Source of the DNA: an uncultured Bacilli bacterium
GTDB lineage: Bacteria > Bacillota_I > Bacilli_A > RF39 > UBA660
Length of the DNA: 53,013 nucleotides
Reading direction: 5' to 3'
Assembly: GCA_910576795.1 (NCBI GenBank)
Contig: CAJTIX010000008.1
Span: 1 to 53,013, forward strand
The notes under the pieces were generated by a model. The model saw only the letters and a list, made by a program, of their open reading frames with translations, did not search any database and was not told the DNA's origin. A program made the translations under genes and the position numbers. Of the stretch, positions 1 through 7,657 are shown piece after piece (the first letter of the stretch is position 1; the number at the start of each line of letters is the position of its first letter).

Positions 1-219
1 TAATTTCATATAATATTCAATTCGACTATATTTTTCTTTTGAACACATATATATACTTTTTTCTTCTATTAAGTTACAAATAGATAACTTCATTAATATA
101 GAAGGCATTACTAATTCTTTTACCCAAACGTATTTTAATCGGTTTGCTATCAAACTAAAATCAATATTTAATTTTTGACAACACTCAATTACAGAAAAAG
201 TTTCTGTTGACAAATACAT
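1..219 (-). CDS. Partial HTH-like protein, or frameshifted 3' part of the neighbouring gene
   Basis: An open frame of 73 codons runs off the left edge of the window. It begins at ATG (217-219), which lies just past the stop of the upstream gene at 240. The visible product starts MYLSTETFSVIECCQKLNID and has the rhythm of one helix-turn-helix unit, like the units in the two genes upstream. No clear Shine-Dalgarno site precedes the ATG. The same frame can be joined to the upstream gene by a single one-base slip in a run of six A on the coding strand (246-251). It may therefore be the continuation of that gene rather than a gene of its own. The function is unknown. Confidence 0.45.
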   Translation of the reverse strand, partial: MYLSTETFSVIECCQKLNIDFSLIANRLKYVWVKELVMPSILMKLSICNLIEEKSIYMCSKEKYSRIEYYMKL

Positions 220-239
220 TTTTATATATTGTAATGTTT

Positions 240-911
240 CTACTCTTTTTTATAAAATTGAGGAGATGCCATTTCAAATTTACGTATTAACTCATCTATA
301 TATTGTATTTCCTCTTCAGTTAATATAAATAAATCACATAACTTTTGTTTATTTTGGTTATATTCTATTTTTCTTTCTCGATTTTTATTGAGTAAGAATA
401 AACCTTTGATTTGATTTTTTGACAATTCAGAATTCAATACTGTATAAAAATAACAAATAATTTGTGATTCTTCTAATCCAAATTGTTTTCCCAATTGTTC
501 AAAGGTAACATCATGTTCCACAAAATAAAAGTACAACTGAAATTCTTTCTTTTGTCTTAATAAATTTGTATTTTGCTTTTTAATGGAATCAAATGAATAA
601 TGCGCTAACCCAGTCAAATATTCATTTTGCAACAAAGCAATTACTTCTTCTACTGTAATACCTCTTTGATGTGCAATTTCACCAAATGTAAGATTTCCGT
701 CCTTTGTCAGTCTATAAATCTCCAAAGAAGCAATTTTGTCTTCTCTTTTTTTATTTTCTTGTTTTATTTTTTCTACAAAATTCAAATGGTAATTATATAC
801 ATAATTCCAAAATAATTTTTCCTCTACTTTATATTCTTGTAATAAGCTTGTAATAGTTATATTTCTCTTTTTACTTTCCTTTGAAAAAAATTCATTGATA
901 ATTTTATGCAT
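240..911 (-). CDS. Protein with repeated helix-turn-helix-like units
   Basis: This is a 223-residue protein with no recognised family. It contains at least three segments of the form 'xFxxLaxxxGixxxxV', typical of helix-turn-helix units. They are near residues 20-38 (SLLQEYKVEEKLFW), 75-97 (TFGEIAHQRGITVEEV) and 132-155 (TFEQLGKQFGLEESQI). The architecture resembles the 260-residue protein encoded just upstream, so the two are probably diverged paralogues. The start ATG (909-911) has a GGGGG Shine-Dalgarno site (918-922), and a good promoter lies immediately upstream. The frame closes at TAG (240-242) beside a run of six A, and an HTH-like frame continues in the -1 register. DNA binding is inferred from the pattern only. 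Confidence 0.7.
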   Translation of the reverse strand: MHKIINEFFSKESKKRNITITSLLQEYKVEEKLFWNYVYNYHLNFVEKIKQENKKREDKIASLEIYRLTKDGNLTFGEIAHQRGITVEEVIALLQNEYLTGLAHYSFDSIKKQNTNLLRQKKEFQLYFYFVEHDVTFEQLGKQFGLEESQIICYFYTVLNSELSKNQIKGLFLLNKNRERKIEYNQNKQKLCDLFILTEEEIQYIDELIRKFEMASPQFYKKE

Positions 912-937
912 AATTATCCCCCTTTTTTATGTCTAAT

Positions 938-966
938 AATATAATAAAAAAAGGTATAAATGTCAA
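938..966 (-). promoter_or_regulatory. Promoter of the 240-911 gene
   Basis: On the minus strand a perfect -35 TTGACA (961-966) is followed after 17 bases by -10 TATATT (938-943), about 27 bases before the start codon of the HTH-repeat gene. The -35 lies just past the stop codon of the upstream gene, so this gene can be transcribed independently of lepA. Confidence 0.75.
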
Positions 967-970
967 CAAT

Positions 971-1753
971 TTATGCCTTTTTTCTCTTTTTTGGAGATTC
1001 TATCCAATTGATAGAACTCACATATTGTAATATTTGAAAATTGAAATCATATGGAAGTATATTACCACTTATATCAGTACAAAGTGTTTTCATATAAAAT
1101 TCATTAGAAAGCTCTGCTTCCAATTCTAAAATTCCTGTATCTTTACACAATTCAAAAAACGAAAAATTATGAATTGCCAACTGGCCACAAATCCAATAGG
1201 GACGAATATCTCCCAATTTTTGAATTTGTTCCAGTAATAACTTCTTCCTTTCAAATTCTGTTTTCCAATCCAATGTTTGACCCATAAATTTTAAATTTAC
1301 CTGTTTTTCAATTTGCTGATTTTGACTTACAGTAGATAAAAATTCATTCATCATAACAACATTTTCTTCTTTATAGAATTCATTTGATAAATTGAGATAA
1401 AAAATCATAAATTCATCTGAAATATGATATTCTTTACAATATGCTTCTACTGACATATGACTCATCAAAAAAGAATTTTTGACATAATTGAGATATTTAT
1501 TATGTAGTATATTTTGTTTAAGCGCGTAGTACAATTTTTGACTATTACTATTTCGCTTATTCACAACTGCCTTCCATCTATAATTACCAGTTTCTCTTTG
1601 TATCACATATTTGTCATTTAATATGTATACCACTTCTGATATAGTAATCCCTAATAACTCGGCAATTTCCGTTTCCAATTTTCCATGAATATAATGTTCT
1701 ACAATCTTTTCAACTCGATTGATAGGACATATTACTGCATCATTCTTCTTCAT
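971..1753 (-). CDS. Protein with repeated helix-turn-helix-like units, downstream of lepA
   Basis: This is a 260-residue protein of no recognised family. Residues about 12-45 (RVEKIVEHYIHGKLETEIAE and onward to GITISEVVYIL) look like a SpoIIID-type helix-turn-helix. A second unit lies near 98-120 (SVEAYCKEYHISDEFMIFYL) and a weaker third near 196-215 (FSFFELCKDTGILELEAEL). The start ATG lies inside the last codons of lepA (14-base overlap), so translation is probably coupled to lepA. It shares its layout with the next gene downstream (240-911). A DNA-binding role linked to sporulation would fit the spoIIP-yqxA-lepA neighbourhood. That is inference from position and from the HTH pattern only. 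Confidence 0.7.
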   Translation of the reverse strand: MKKNDAVICPINRVEKIVEHYIHGKLETEIAELLGITISEVVYILNDKYVIQRETGNYRWKAVVNKRNSNSQKLYYALKQNILHNKYLNYVKNSFLMSHMSVEAYCKEYHISDEFMIFYLNLSNEFYKEENVVMMNEFLSTVSQNQQIEKQVNLKFMGQTLDWKTEFERKKLLLEQIQKLGDIRPYWICGQLAIHNFSFFELCKDTGILELEAELSNEFYMKTLCTDISGNILPYDFNFQILQYVSSINWIESPKKRKKA

Positions 1754-3542
1754 TCATACTCAGTACAGACAAGAAGGCTTCTTGCGGAATTTCTACACTT
1801 CCAACCATCTTCATCCGTTTTTTCCCTTCTTTTTGTTTTTCTAATAATTTTCTTTTTCTCGTAACATCCCCACCATAACATTTGGCGAGCACATTCTTCC
1901 TTACTGCTTTAATTGTTTCTCTTGCGATAACTTTACTACCAATAGATGCCTGGATTGGAACCTCAAATTGTTGTCTAGGTATTAATTTTTTTAAATTTTC
2001 AACAATTTGTTTTCCTCTAGGATAAGCAAAATCTTTATGAACAATAATACTCAAGGCATCTACACTTTCCCCATTTAATAAAATATCCATTTTCACTAAA
2101 TTACTACTCTGATATCCTATCAAATCATAATCAAAGGAAGCATATCCTTTGGTAGATGATTTTAATTTATCAAAAAAGTCATAAACGATTTCAGAAAGTG
2201 GTATTTCATAATGGATATTCACTCTTGTTTTATCCAAATATTCCATAGATATATAAGTTCCTCTTTTATTTTGACAAAGTTCCATAATCGGTCCAATATA
2301 ATCACTAGGAACAAAAATATTGGTACGAATATAGGGCTCTTTGATATCTAAAATACGTCCTTTGTCTGGCAATTTAACAGGACTATCAATCATCATATGC
2401 GTATGATCTGTTAACTCTACATCATAAATAACAGAAGGACTAGTTGCGATTAAATCAATATTAAATTCTCGTTCAATACGTTCTTCTATAATCTCCATAT
2501 GTAGTAATCCTAAAAAACCACATCGAAACCCAAAACCCAACGCTTTTGAAGTTTCTGGACTAAATTCTAAAGAAGCATCGTTTAATTTTAGTTTTTCCAA
2601 AGCTTCTCGTAAGTCTGGAAAACGACTAGATTCAATTGGATAAATACCACAAAAAACCATAGGTTTCATTGGTTGATAACCTGGTAAAGATGGAGTATTT
2701 GGTTGAGATACTAATGTAATCGTATCTCCGACCTTGACATCTTCAATACTTTTGATACTTGCACACAAATAACCAACTTCTCCAGTGATGAGTCTCTGTT
2801 TTTTTTCTTCTTTTGGAGTATGAACTCCTAATTCAATCACATCATATGTAGCGCCTGTAGCATTCATACGAATTTGATCTCCAACCTTTACGCTTCCATT
2901 CACAATACGAATGGATGTTATAATACCTCTATAAGCATCAAAATAACTATCAAAAATCAAAGCCTGCAAAGGATCCTCTATTTTTCCAGTTGGAGCAGGT
3001 ACTTTTTCAATAATAGTTTCAATCAATTCTTGAATACCAATACCATTTTTCGCACTTGTAAGAAGAATTTCGTCTTCATTAAAACCAAGCGTTTCCATCA
3101 GTTCCTGTTTTACTTTTTCAGGATCCGCATTAGGTAGGTCAATTTTATTAATCACCGGAATAATAGTCAGATTATTTTCAAGTGCAAGATAAAGATTTGC
3201 TAAAGTCTGAGCTTCAATTCCTTGCGCAGCATCGACAACCAATATCGCACCCTCACAAGCAGCTAGACTACGACTGACTTCATACGAAAAATCGACATGA
3301 CCAGGGGTATCAATTAAATGCAAATGATATTTTTGCCCTCTATATAAATATTGTAAGGAAACTGCATTTAACTTAATGGTTATTCCTCTTTCTCTTTCAA
3401 TATCCATATTATCCAATAATTGATCTTGTTTTTCTCGCTCTGTTATAGCTCCAGTAAGTTCTAAAATACGATCTGCAAGTGTACTTTTTCCATGATCAAT
3501 ATGCGCAATGATTGAAAAATTACGGATGTTTTCTTGTTTCAT
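1740..3542 (-). CDS. lepA: Elongation factor 4 (LepA), ribosomal back-translocase
   Basis: LepA is a translational GTPase that binds ribosomes and is membrane-associated under some conditions. The 600-residue length is normal. The N-terminus carries the G-domain motifs AHIDHGKST (G1), the ERERGITI switch I region (G2), DTPGHVDF (G3) and NKIDLP (G4). The LepA-specific C-terminus is present (ASIGSKVIARETI, then CYGGDVTRKRKLLEKQKEGK). I chose ATG 3540-3542 (MKQENIRNF) because AGGTGAT lies the right distance upstream. An in-frame GTG at 3549-3551 would sit inside that site. A -10-like TATAAT is at 3560-3565. The TGA stop overlaps the start of the downstream HTH-repeat gene. In Bacillus lepA also follows spoIIP and yqxA. 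Confidence 0.97.
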   Translation of the reverse strand: MKQENIRNFSIIAHIDHGKSTLADRILELTGAITEREKQDQLLDNMDIERERGITIKLNAVSLQYLYRGQKYHLHLIDTPGHVDFSYEVSRSLAACEGAILVVDAAQGIEAQTLANLYLALENNLTIIPVINKIDLPNADPEKVKQELMETLGFNEDEILLTSAKNGIGIQELIETIIEKVPAPTGKIEDPLQALIFDSYFDAYRGIITSIRIVNGSVKVGDQIRMNATGATYDVIELGVHTPKEEKKQRLITGEVGYLCASIKSIEDVKVGDTITLVSQPNTPSLPGYQPMKPMVFCGIYPIESSRFPDLREALEKLKLNDASLEFSPETSKALGFGFRCGFLGLLHMEIIEERIEREFNIDLIATSPSVIYDVELTDHTHMMIDSPVKLPDKGRILDIKEPYIRTNIFVPSDYIGPIMELCQNKRGTYISMEYLDKTRVNIHYEIPLSEIVYDFFDKLKSSTKGYASFDYDLIGYQSSNLVKMDILLNGESVDALSIIVHKDFAYPRGKQIVENLKKLIPRQQFEVPIQASIGSKVIARETIKAVRKNVLAKCYGGDVTRKRKLLEKQKEGKKRMKMVGSVEIPQEAFLSVLSMNEEE

Positions 3543-3569
3543 GTGTATCACCTATATCTATTATACATG

Positions 3570-3595
3570 AAAAAAGGATATTTTTGTATCCTTTT
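3570..3595 (-). terminator. Rho-independent terminator after the 3614-4657 gene
   Basis: On the minus strand the stem AAAAGGATA / TATCCTTTT (3572-3595) is followed by a run of T. It separates the unknown 347-residue gene from lepA. Confidence 0.75.
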
Positions 3596-3613
3596 CATCG
3601 TTTTATTACTTGC

Positions 3614-4657
3614 CTAATATTTGATTCCTATGGTTTTTTGATAACAACTAGTTGCCATCATATGTTCTCTATATAAATTGTAGTAATTCAAATCTTCCGT
3701 TTGTTGGTATAATGAAAAATAATCTTTAGCAAAAATTTCTTCTTGATGCATCATACCTTTTAATCCTTGATATTGAAACATTTCTTTTGTACCCTTAGAG
3801 GCAAAATGAATGGTTTGACTGGATAATTTTTCAGCCAATACCTGTACGATTTCATAATATAATTTTTGTTGCCCAGATAACAAACTGTTGCTTTCTACAG
3901 ATTTACCTGTAATATAAGAAACGCCTTCTTTGGTCAAAGTACTTTTTAATGCTTCAATTAATTCCAATAAGCAACGATTAATTTCTCTCATTTCCGGATT
4001 TCGATTACACAATTGAAAAAGAAAAGGCAAATCAATTCCAACTTCCAAAATACAGGCATTTGGATTTAATGCGTAAATCAACCGATATACTTTTACAATA
4101 TCCTCTATGATTTCAGAAATCAATTTATCTTTTTGTTCTAGAATCACAGAGGCCGCATGAGTCCTTCCTTTTTTTCCTAAAACGGAAAGCACATTTTCTT
4201 GGACTTTATAAGAGATATCATTGGATAAAGAAGAACGTATTACAATGGTTCCATGTCCAGTTTTTAATACTTCGTGAACGTTTATTTCATCTGTAAATTC
4301 GTCTCGATAACGGCTTTTTAAACGACTTCTTACCAACATATCATTTAAATTAGATTGCTTTTTAGTGGTATCAACAGAATTACGCATCAATCGATATAAT
4401 TCTGCAACCGTTGGATTATGAATCAATAGTGATTCCATAAAATAGGATTTTTGAAAAAACAAGGATTGAAAATCATATATTTCTGGTTGTGACAAACGAC
4501 TCAAACCATTTCTTAATAAATCTACATAAGTTGTTATTTTACCAGTAATTGGACTTGGAAACCCTGCCATTTCTCCCATTGCAACTACACAAGGTTGTGT
4601 ATTCAAGTTTCTATAATAATCTTTTATTTGTTCTAAAATTTTATTGATATTACCCAT
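3614..4657 (-). CDS. Conserved-looking protein of unknown function between yqxA and lepA
   Basis: I do not recognise this 347-residue soluble protein. It is predicted mainly helical. No signal peptide, membrane segment or classical catalytic motif is visible. The N-terminal region contains VVAMGEMAGFPSPITGK and the middle contains RSRLKSRYRDEFTDE. It occupies the place where Bacillus has no gene between yqxA and lepA. An AGGAGG site at 4664-4669 suits ATG 4655-4657 (MGNINK) with 6-base spacing. The adjacent ATG 4658-4660 is also possible. It has its own consensus promoter that overlaps the end of yqxA, and its own terminator, so it is likely transcribed separately from the sporulation genes. 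Confidence 0.8.
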   Translation of the reverse strand: MGNINKILEQIKDYYRNLNTQPCVVAMGEMAGFPSPITGKITTYVDLLRNGLSRLSQPEIYDFQSLFFQKSYFMESLLIHNPTVAELYRLMRNSVDTTKKQSNLNDMLVRSRLKSRYRDEFTDEINVHEVLKTGHGTIVIRSSLSNDISYKVQENVLSVLGKKGRTHAASVILEQKDKLISEIIEDIVKVYRLIYALNPNACILEVGIDLPFLFQLCNRNPEMREINRCLLELIEALKSTLTKEGVSYITGKSVESNSLLSGQQKLYYEIVQVLAEKLSSQTIHFASKGTKEMFQYQGLKGMMHQEEIFAKDYFSLYQQTEDLNYYNLYREHMMATSCYQKTIGIKY

Positions 4658-4679
4658 CATATTCCTCCTAATGGGACCT

Positions 4680-4708
4680 ATTATATCACACAAAATAAAG
4701 TATAACAA
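4680..4708 (-). promoter_or_regulatory. Sigma-A-type promoter of the 3614-4657 gene
   Basis: Minus strand: -35 TTGTTA (4703-4708), 17-base spacer, perfect -10 TATAAT (4680-4685), about 20 bases before the start codon. It abuts the stop of the yqxA-like gene. Confidence 0.75.
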
Positions 4709-5053
4709 CTATTCTTCCATCATCTGATTTAAAAAGTTAAATGTTGCCTCTAAGCCTTCTTGAGCCCATTTTCCAATTCCTTCAGATAGTTTTAATCCCA
4801 TATTCGATATTTTGGTCTGATAATTGATTTCTCTTTCTCCCATATAATCTTTAATATCTACATTTTTTCCTTCGGCAATATCTTGTTCAAATTGTTTGAT
4901 TTTATCTTGTGTTAGTGTAACTCTTTTATGTTGTTCAAATTCATAATATCCAGTTGCTTCTGATACATAAAGGGCAAAGAATGCGATAAATAATGCCAAA
5001 AAAATTTTCCAAAAAATTTTACTCGCCCATTTCTTTTTTTCTTCTGGTTTCAT
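4709..5053 (-). CDS. yqxA: YqxA-like small membrane protein
   Basis: This is a 114-residue protein with one N-terminal membrane segment (about residues 13-30) and a charged extracytoplasmic part ending in two amphipathic helices. The size, the single membrane segment and the position between spoIIP and lepA match Bacillus YqxA, a sporulation-operon protein of unknown role. The assignment rests more on synteny than on sequence. The start follows the spoIIP stop by four bases, and its GGGGTGAT ribosome-binding site overlaps the spoIIP stop. Expression is therefore likely coupled to spoIIP. Confidence 0.7.
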   Translation of the reverse strand: MKPEEKKKWASKIFWKIFLALFIAFFALYVSEATGYYEFEQHKRVTLTQDKIKQFEQDIAEGKNVDIKDYMGEREINYQTKISNMGLKLSEGIGKWAQEGLEATFNFLNQMMEE

Positions 5054-5057
5054 TGTA

Positions 5058-6068
5058 TCACCCCAAATATTCCTTGATTATAATAGATAATACTTCTATG
5101 GTATTCATCACTTCATCTATGCTATTTTCATTTCCACCACATTCGATTAATACCGAGTTAGGACTTAAATTTTGATTATAAATACCATTTACTCCTTTTC
5201 CTTGTTTGGTCATAACGCCTCTACTTAAAGTTGGATATTTTTCTTTGATTTTATTATTTAAAAGGTTTGCTAAAGCAAGGTTGGTTTCCGCATTTTCATG
5301 TTCCATTCCAACTACAAATAATATTTTTGCGTAATTTTTTCCATCAATGGTAGTAGTTGATGCTTGTTTTGGTATCGCATCCCTATGTAAATCAATTAAT
5401 AGTTTCAAATTGGGATATTGGTTTAAGGTATCTGTAATAAAAAATTTACTAGCTTGATAACTTTGGGAATAATCCCAATTATTGAGGGTTAAAAAATCGG
5501 ATATGTTAGAAGTCTCAACAATGGTTGGAATGCCTGCTTTATTGAGTTTTTCTTTTAATAAATAAGAGGCCATCAATACATTTGGAGTAATATTGTATTC
5601 TTCAAAATTGGTATTGTTATAACCTTCTAATTGATGGGTATTATAAATATAAACAATTGGATCTTCTACAACAGTTGGATTGGGATCCTTGATATAAACA
5701 GTTGGATCTTCTAAATATTCATCATTATCTTGTAATCCCGGGTCTTGCACAACTGGAATGATATTTTCATCTTTCATCTCATATCCAAACACGGTTTCCA
5801 AAATACTCACTGGTTTTTTGATATTGATATTGGATAATAGTTTGAAAAATTGGTTGGCAATATTATGATTGCTTTTTTCATAGAGTAAGTGATGGTTGGA
5901 ATCTTTTAATAATGCCATAATAAATTCTTCATTGCTATTAGCAAGTTGAATATTTAAAAATAACCCCAATATCCATTGGTAAAGAAAGAAAAATAGAATA
6001 AACAGTACTAGAAATTTTAACCAAACACGTTTTTTTTGTCTTTTCTTAGAACGAAATTGCTTTCTCAA
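5058..6068 (-). CDS. spoIIP: Stage II sporulation protein P (SpoIIP), engulfment peptidoglycan hydrolase
   Basis: SpoIIP is a membrane-anchored amidase/endopeptidase that, with SpoIID and SpoIIM, degrades septal peptidoglycan during engulfment. The protein has a very basic start (RKQFRSKKRQKKR), one membrane helix (about residues 15-37) and an acidic linker. The catalytic domain has the SpoIIP signatures YNTHQLEGY (zinc-ligand His), LLIDLHRDA and IECGGNEN with the catalytic Glu. I chose the TTG start at 6066-6068 (336 residues) because GGGTGAT precedes it at normal spacing. No ATG is suitably placed. yqxA follows after four bases. The TnpB element lies just upstream, replacing the gpr position known from Bacillus. 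This gene argues that the organism makes, or recently made, endospores. Confidence 0.93.
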   Translation of the reverse strand: MRKQFRSKKRQKKRVWLKFLVLFILFFFLYQWILGLFLNIQLANSNEEFIMALLKDSNHHLLYEKSNHNIANQFFKLLSNINIKKPVSILETVFGYEMKDENIIPVVQDPGLQDNDEYLEDPTVYIKDPNPTVVEDPIVYIYNTHQLEGYNNTNFEEYNITPNVLMASYLLKEKLNKAGIPTIVETSNISDFLTLNNWDYSQSYQASKFFITDTLNQYPNLKLLIDLHRDAIPKQASTTTIDGKNYAKILFVVGMEHENAETNLALANLLNNKIKEKYPTLSRGVMTKQGKGVNGIYNQNLSPNSVLIECGGNENSIDEVMNTIEVLSIIIKEYLG

Positions 6069-6095
6069 AAGTATCACCCACTTTAATGTATTCTG

Positions 6096-6124
6096 ATTAT
6101 ACCCTTTTATGCATGCAGAATATG
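6096..6124 (-). promoter_or_regulatory. Candidate sporulation-type promoter of spoIIP
   Basis: Minus strand: CATATT (6119-6124) and TATAAT (6096-6101) are 17 bases apart, about 28 bases before the TTG start. The -35 is a poor sigma-A match. CATATT resembles the mother-cell sigma-E -35 element, with a 15-base gap to GGTATAAT read as a sigma-E-like -10. It lies close to the presumed end of the TnpB element. Confidence 0.4.
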
Positions 6125-6146
6125 TCGATAGAACTTGCCAGAACAA

Positions 6147-6290
6147 AATTCAAAACAAGTTTGAATTATTTAGGTTCACACCTAAATGTTTCTGCTTCTT
6201 TGCGCTTGTTACCTACCTGCTCCACAGACCTAACTTCCGATGGTCGCCACCGTACAAATTATTCTTAACTTCTTTCTAATCTTGTTCTTT
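6147..6290 (-). ncRNA. Probable omega-RNA (TnpB guide RNA scaffold)
   Basis: Between the tnpB stop and the right end lie about 140 bases without a reading frame. They are less AT-rich than the flanks and structured, and end in the hairpin ATTTAGGT-GTGA-ACCTAAAT (6168-6187) and then AATTCAAA-N5-TTTGAATT (6147-6167). Position and structure match the omega-RNA of TnpB systems, which overlaps the 3' end of tnpB and takes its guide from the flanking DNA. The guide here would be read from about 6146 downward, toward the spoIIP promoter. The exact 5' end, inside tnpB or after it, cannot be set from sequence alone. Confidence 0.6.
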
Positions 6291-7440
6291 ATACTAATTC
6301 CTGCATGTACCTTTTTAACCCTTCCCATAATATGTTTTCTGCTGCATTACAGTCTCTATCTAATTTACTTTGACACTTTGGACATATATATTCCCTTACA
6401 TTTAAATTTTTTGTTATTTTATTTTGATAACCACATACACTACATAGTTGACTGCTTGGATAATAGGAATCTATTTTATATAGTTTCTTTCCTTTCCAAA
6501 TGCTTTTGTATTCTAGTTGTTTTATGATTTCTCCTAATGTAACATCAATTAGTGATTTGGCTATTTTATGGTTTTTGATCATGTTTTTCACCTTTAGGGT
6601 TTCCGTTATTATGATGTCATTTGTGTCAGTTAGTTTTTTGGTGATTTCATGGGTAATATAGAAACGTGCATTTTTGAGTTTGGAATAGAGCTTCGCTAGT
6701 TTTTGTTTACATTTGTAATAATTATTACTTCCTTTTTGCTTTCTAGATAGTTCTCTTTGTTTTCTTTTGATCAATTGTTCATATTTTTGGATTGGTTTTT
6801 GATTGTTGTACTTTTCATGATTTGATGTGATCACAATATTTTTAATACCTAAATCAATTCCTATAATGTGATTCGGAATAAATGTTGGAATCGGAATATC
6901 TTGTTCATATAAGACAGATACATAGTATTTTCCATTTTTCTCTTTAGAAATGGTTGCGCTTATGATTCTTCCGTTAATTTCTTTCATATTTCTGTACCCT
7001 TTTATTTTCATTTCCTTTAGTTTTGGTAATGTTATGGTATGGCTGATTAAGTCCAATTTGATATTCTCATATGTTTTTCCTTTATAAGTACTTGTTATCA
7101 AGTTTGTTCTGTAACTGTTTTTATCATATTTACTTTTGTAATTTGGATAGTTTCTTATTTTTTGATAAAAACCTTGATATGCATTTTCTAAATCAAAGAT
7201 CGCACATCTTAAACTCATGGAATCGACTTCTTTTAAATAAGGCCTTTCTGCATATAGAGTTGGTATTTCTTTGATGCATTCATAAGTTGTTTTGGATTGA
7301 TTTGTTTGTTTATATTCTTGTTGTTTCATTTCTAAAAAATGGTTATAAATAAATCTAGTACAACCAAATGTTTTATGAATTTGTTCTTTTTGTATTTCAT
7401 TAGGATACAACCTAAATTTATAGGCTTTATGGATTATCAT
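6289..7440 (-). CDS. tnpB: TnpB, RNA-guided RuvC-type endonuclease of the IS200/IS605 group
   Basis: TnpB is the transposon-encoded ancestor of Cas12 and cuts DNA next to a transposon-adjacent motif with an omega-RNA guide. At 383 residues it is full length. The N-terminal OrfB helix-turn-helix region is present (AYKFRLYPNEIQKEQI, then FIYNHFLEMKQQEY). The three RuvC acidic residues are intact: D in GIDLGIKN, E in IITETLKVKNM and D in SKLDRDCNAAENI. The zinc ribbon is CSVCGYQ and CPKC. The start ATG follows GGGTGGTG. A consensus promoter lies upstream. With all catalytic residues present, the nuclease looks functional. No tnpA accompanies it. Confidence 0.95.
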   Translation of the reverse strand: MIIHKAYKFRLYPNEIQKEQIHKTFGCTRFIYNHFLEMKQQEYKQTNQSKTTYECIKEIPTLYAERPYLKEVDSMSLRCAIFDLENAYQGFYQKIRNYPNYKSKYDKNSYRTNLITSTYKGKTYENIKLDLISHTITLPKLKEMKIKGYRNMKEINGRIISATISKEKNGKYYVSVLYEQDIPIPTFIPNHIIGIDLGIKNIVITSNHEKYNNQKPIQKYEQLIKRKQRELSRKQKGSNNYYKCKQKLAKLYSKLKNARFYITHEITKKLTDTNDIIITETLKVKNMIKNHKIAKSLIDVTLGEIIKQLEYKSIWKGKKLYKIDSYYPSSQLCSVCGYQNKITKNLNVREYICPKCQSKLDRDCNAAENILWEGLKRYMQELV

Positions 7441-7463
7441 AGTTTCACCACCCGTATATATTG

Positions 7464-7492
7464 ATTATATCAAGAACATATGTTTGTGTCAA
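7464..7492 (-). promoter_or_regulatory. Consensus promoter of tnpB
   Basis: Minus strand: -35 TTGACA (7487-7492), 17-base spacer, -10 TATAAT (7464-7469), about 25 bases before the tnpB start. Both hexamers are perfect, which is unusually strong for a transposon gene. Confidence 0.85.
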
Positions 7493-7628
7493 CTGGTTTT
7501 CCAAATTTAGGTATGCCTTTTCTATTAAAAATAATAGCTTATTCTGATCAATTTGTTATTATCTTTTTTAGTTAATTATTAGTTTCTATTTCCATTACAT
7601 TTTTTTGTAAAGCTAGTTCCTAGTATAT

Positions 7629-7657
7629 AAAAAAAATTTACGTTTTTTCGTAAATTT
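7629..7657 (-). terminator. Rho-independent terminator of gmk
   Basis: Minus strand: stem AAATTTACG / CGTAAATTT with a six-A loop (7634-7657), followed by a T run. The gmk stop codon lies within the 5' arm. Confidence 0.8.

Larger units (their letters stand above)
6140..7515 (-). mobile_element. Solitary tnpB insertion (IS200/IS605 group, no tnpA)
   Basis: The element consists of a complete tnpB and its flanks with no Y1 transposase gene. The right end holds two adjacent perfect hairpins: an 8-bp stem at 6147-6167 and an 8-bp stem with a four-base loop at 6168-6187. The block ATTTAGGT of the second hairpin recurs beyond the 5' end of tnpB (7505-7512), where it forms part of an imperfect palindrome. 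The outer limits are approximate because no reference empty site is available. Mobility would need a TnpA supplied elsewhere. Confidence 0.65.

Noticed and set aside
2874..3137. Plus-strand frame opposite lepA
   Set aside because: It is a mirror of a highly conserved gene, is rich in Phe/Ser/Asn as expected for antisense frames, and has no start signals.
6086..6527. Plus-strand open frames across the tnpB 3' region
   Set aside because: They lie opposite tnpB and its omega-RNA region, have no ribosome-binding sites and no protein-like composition.
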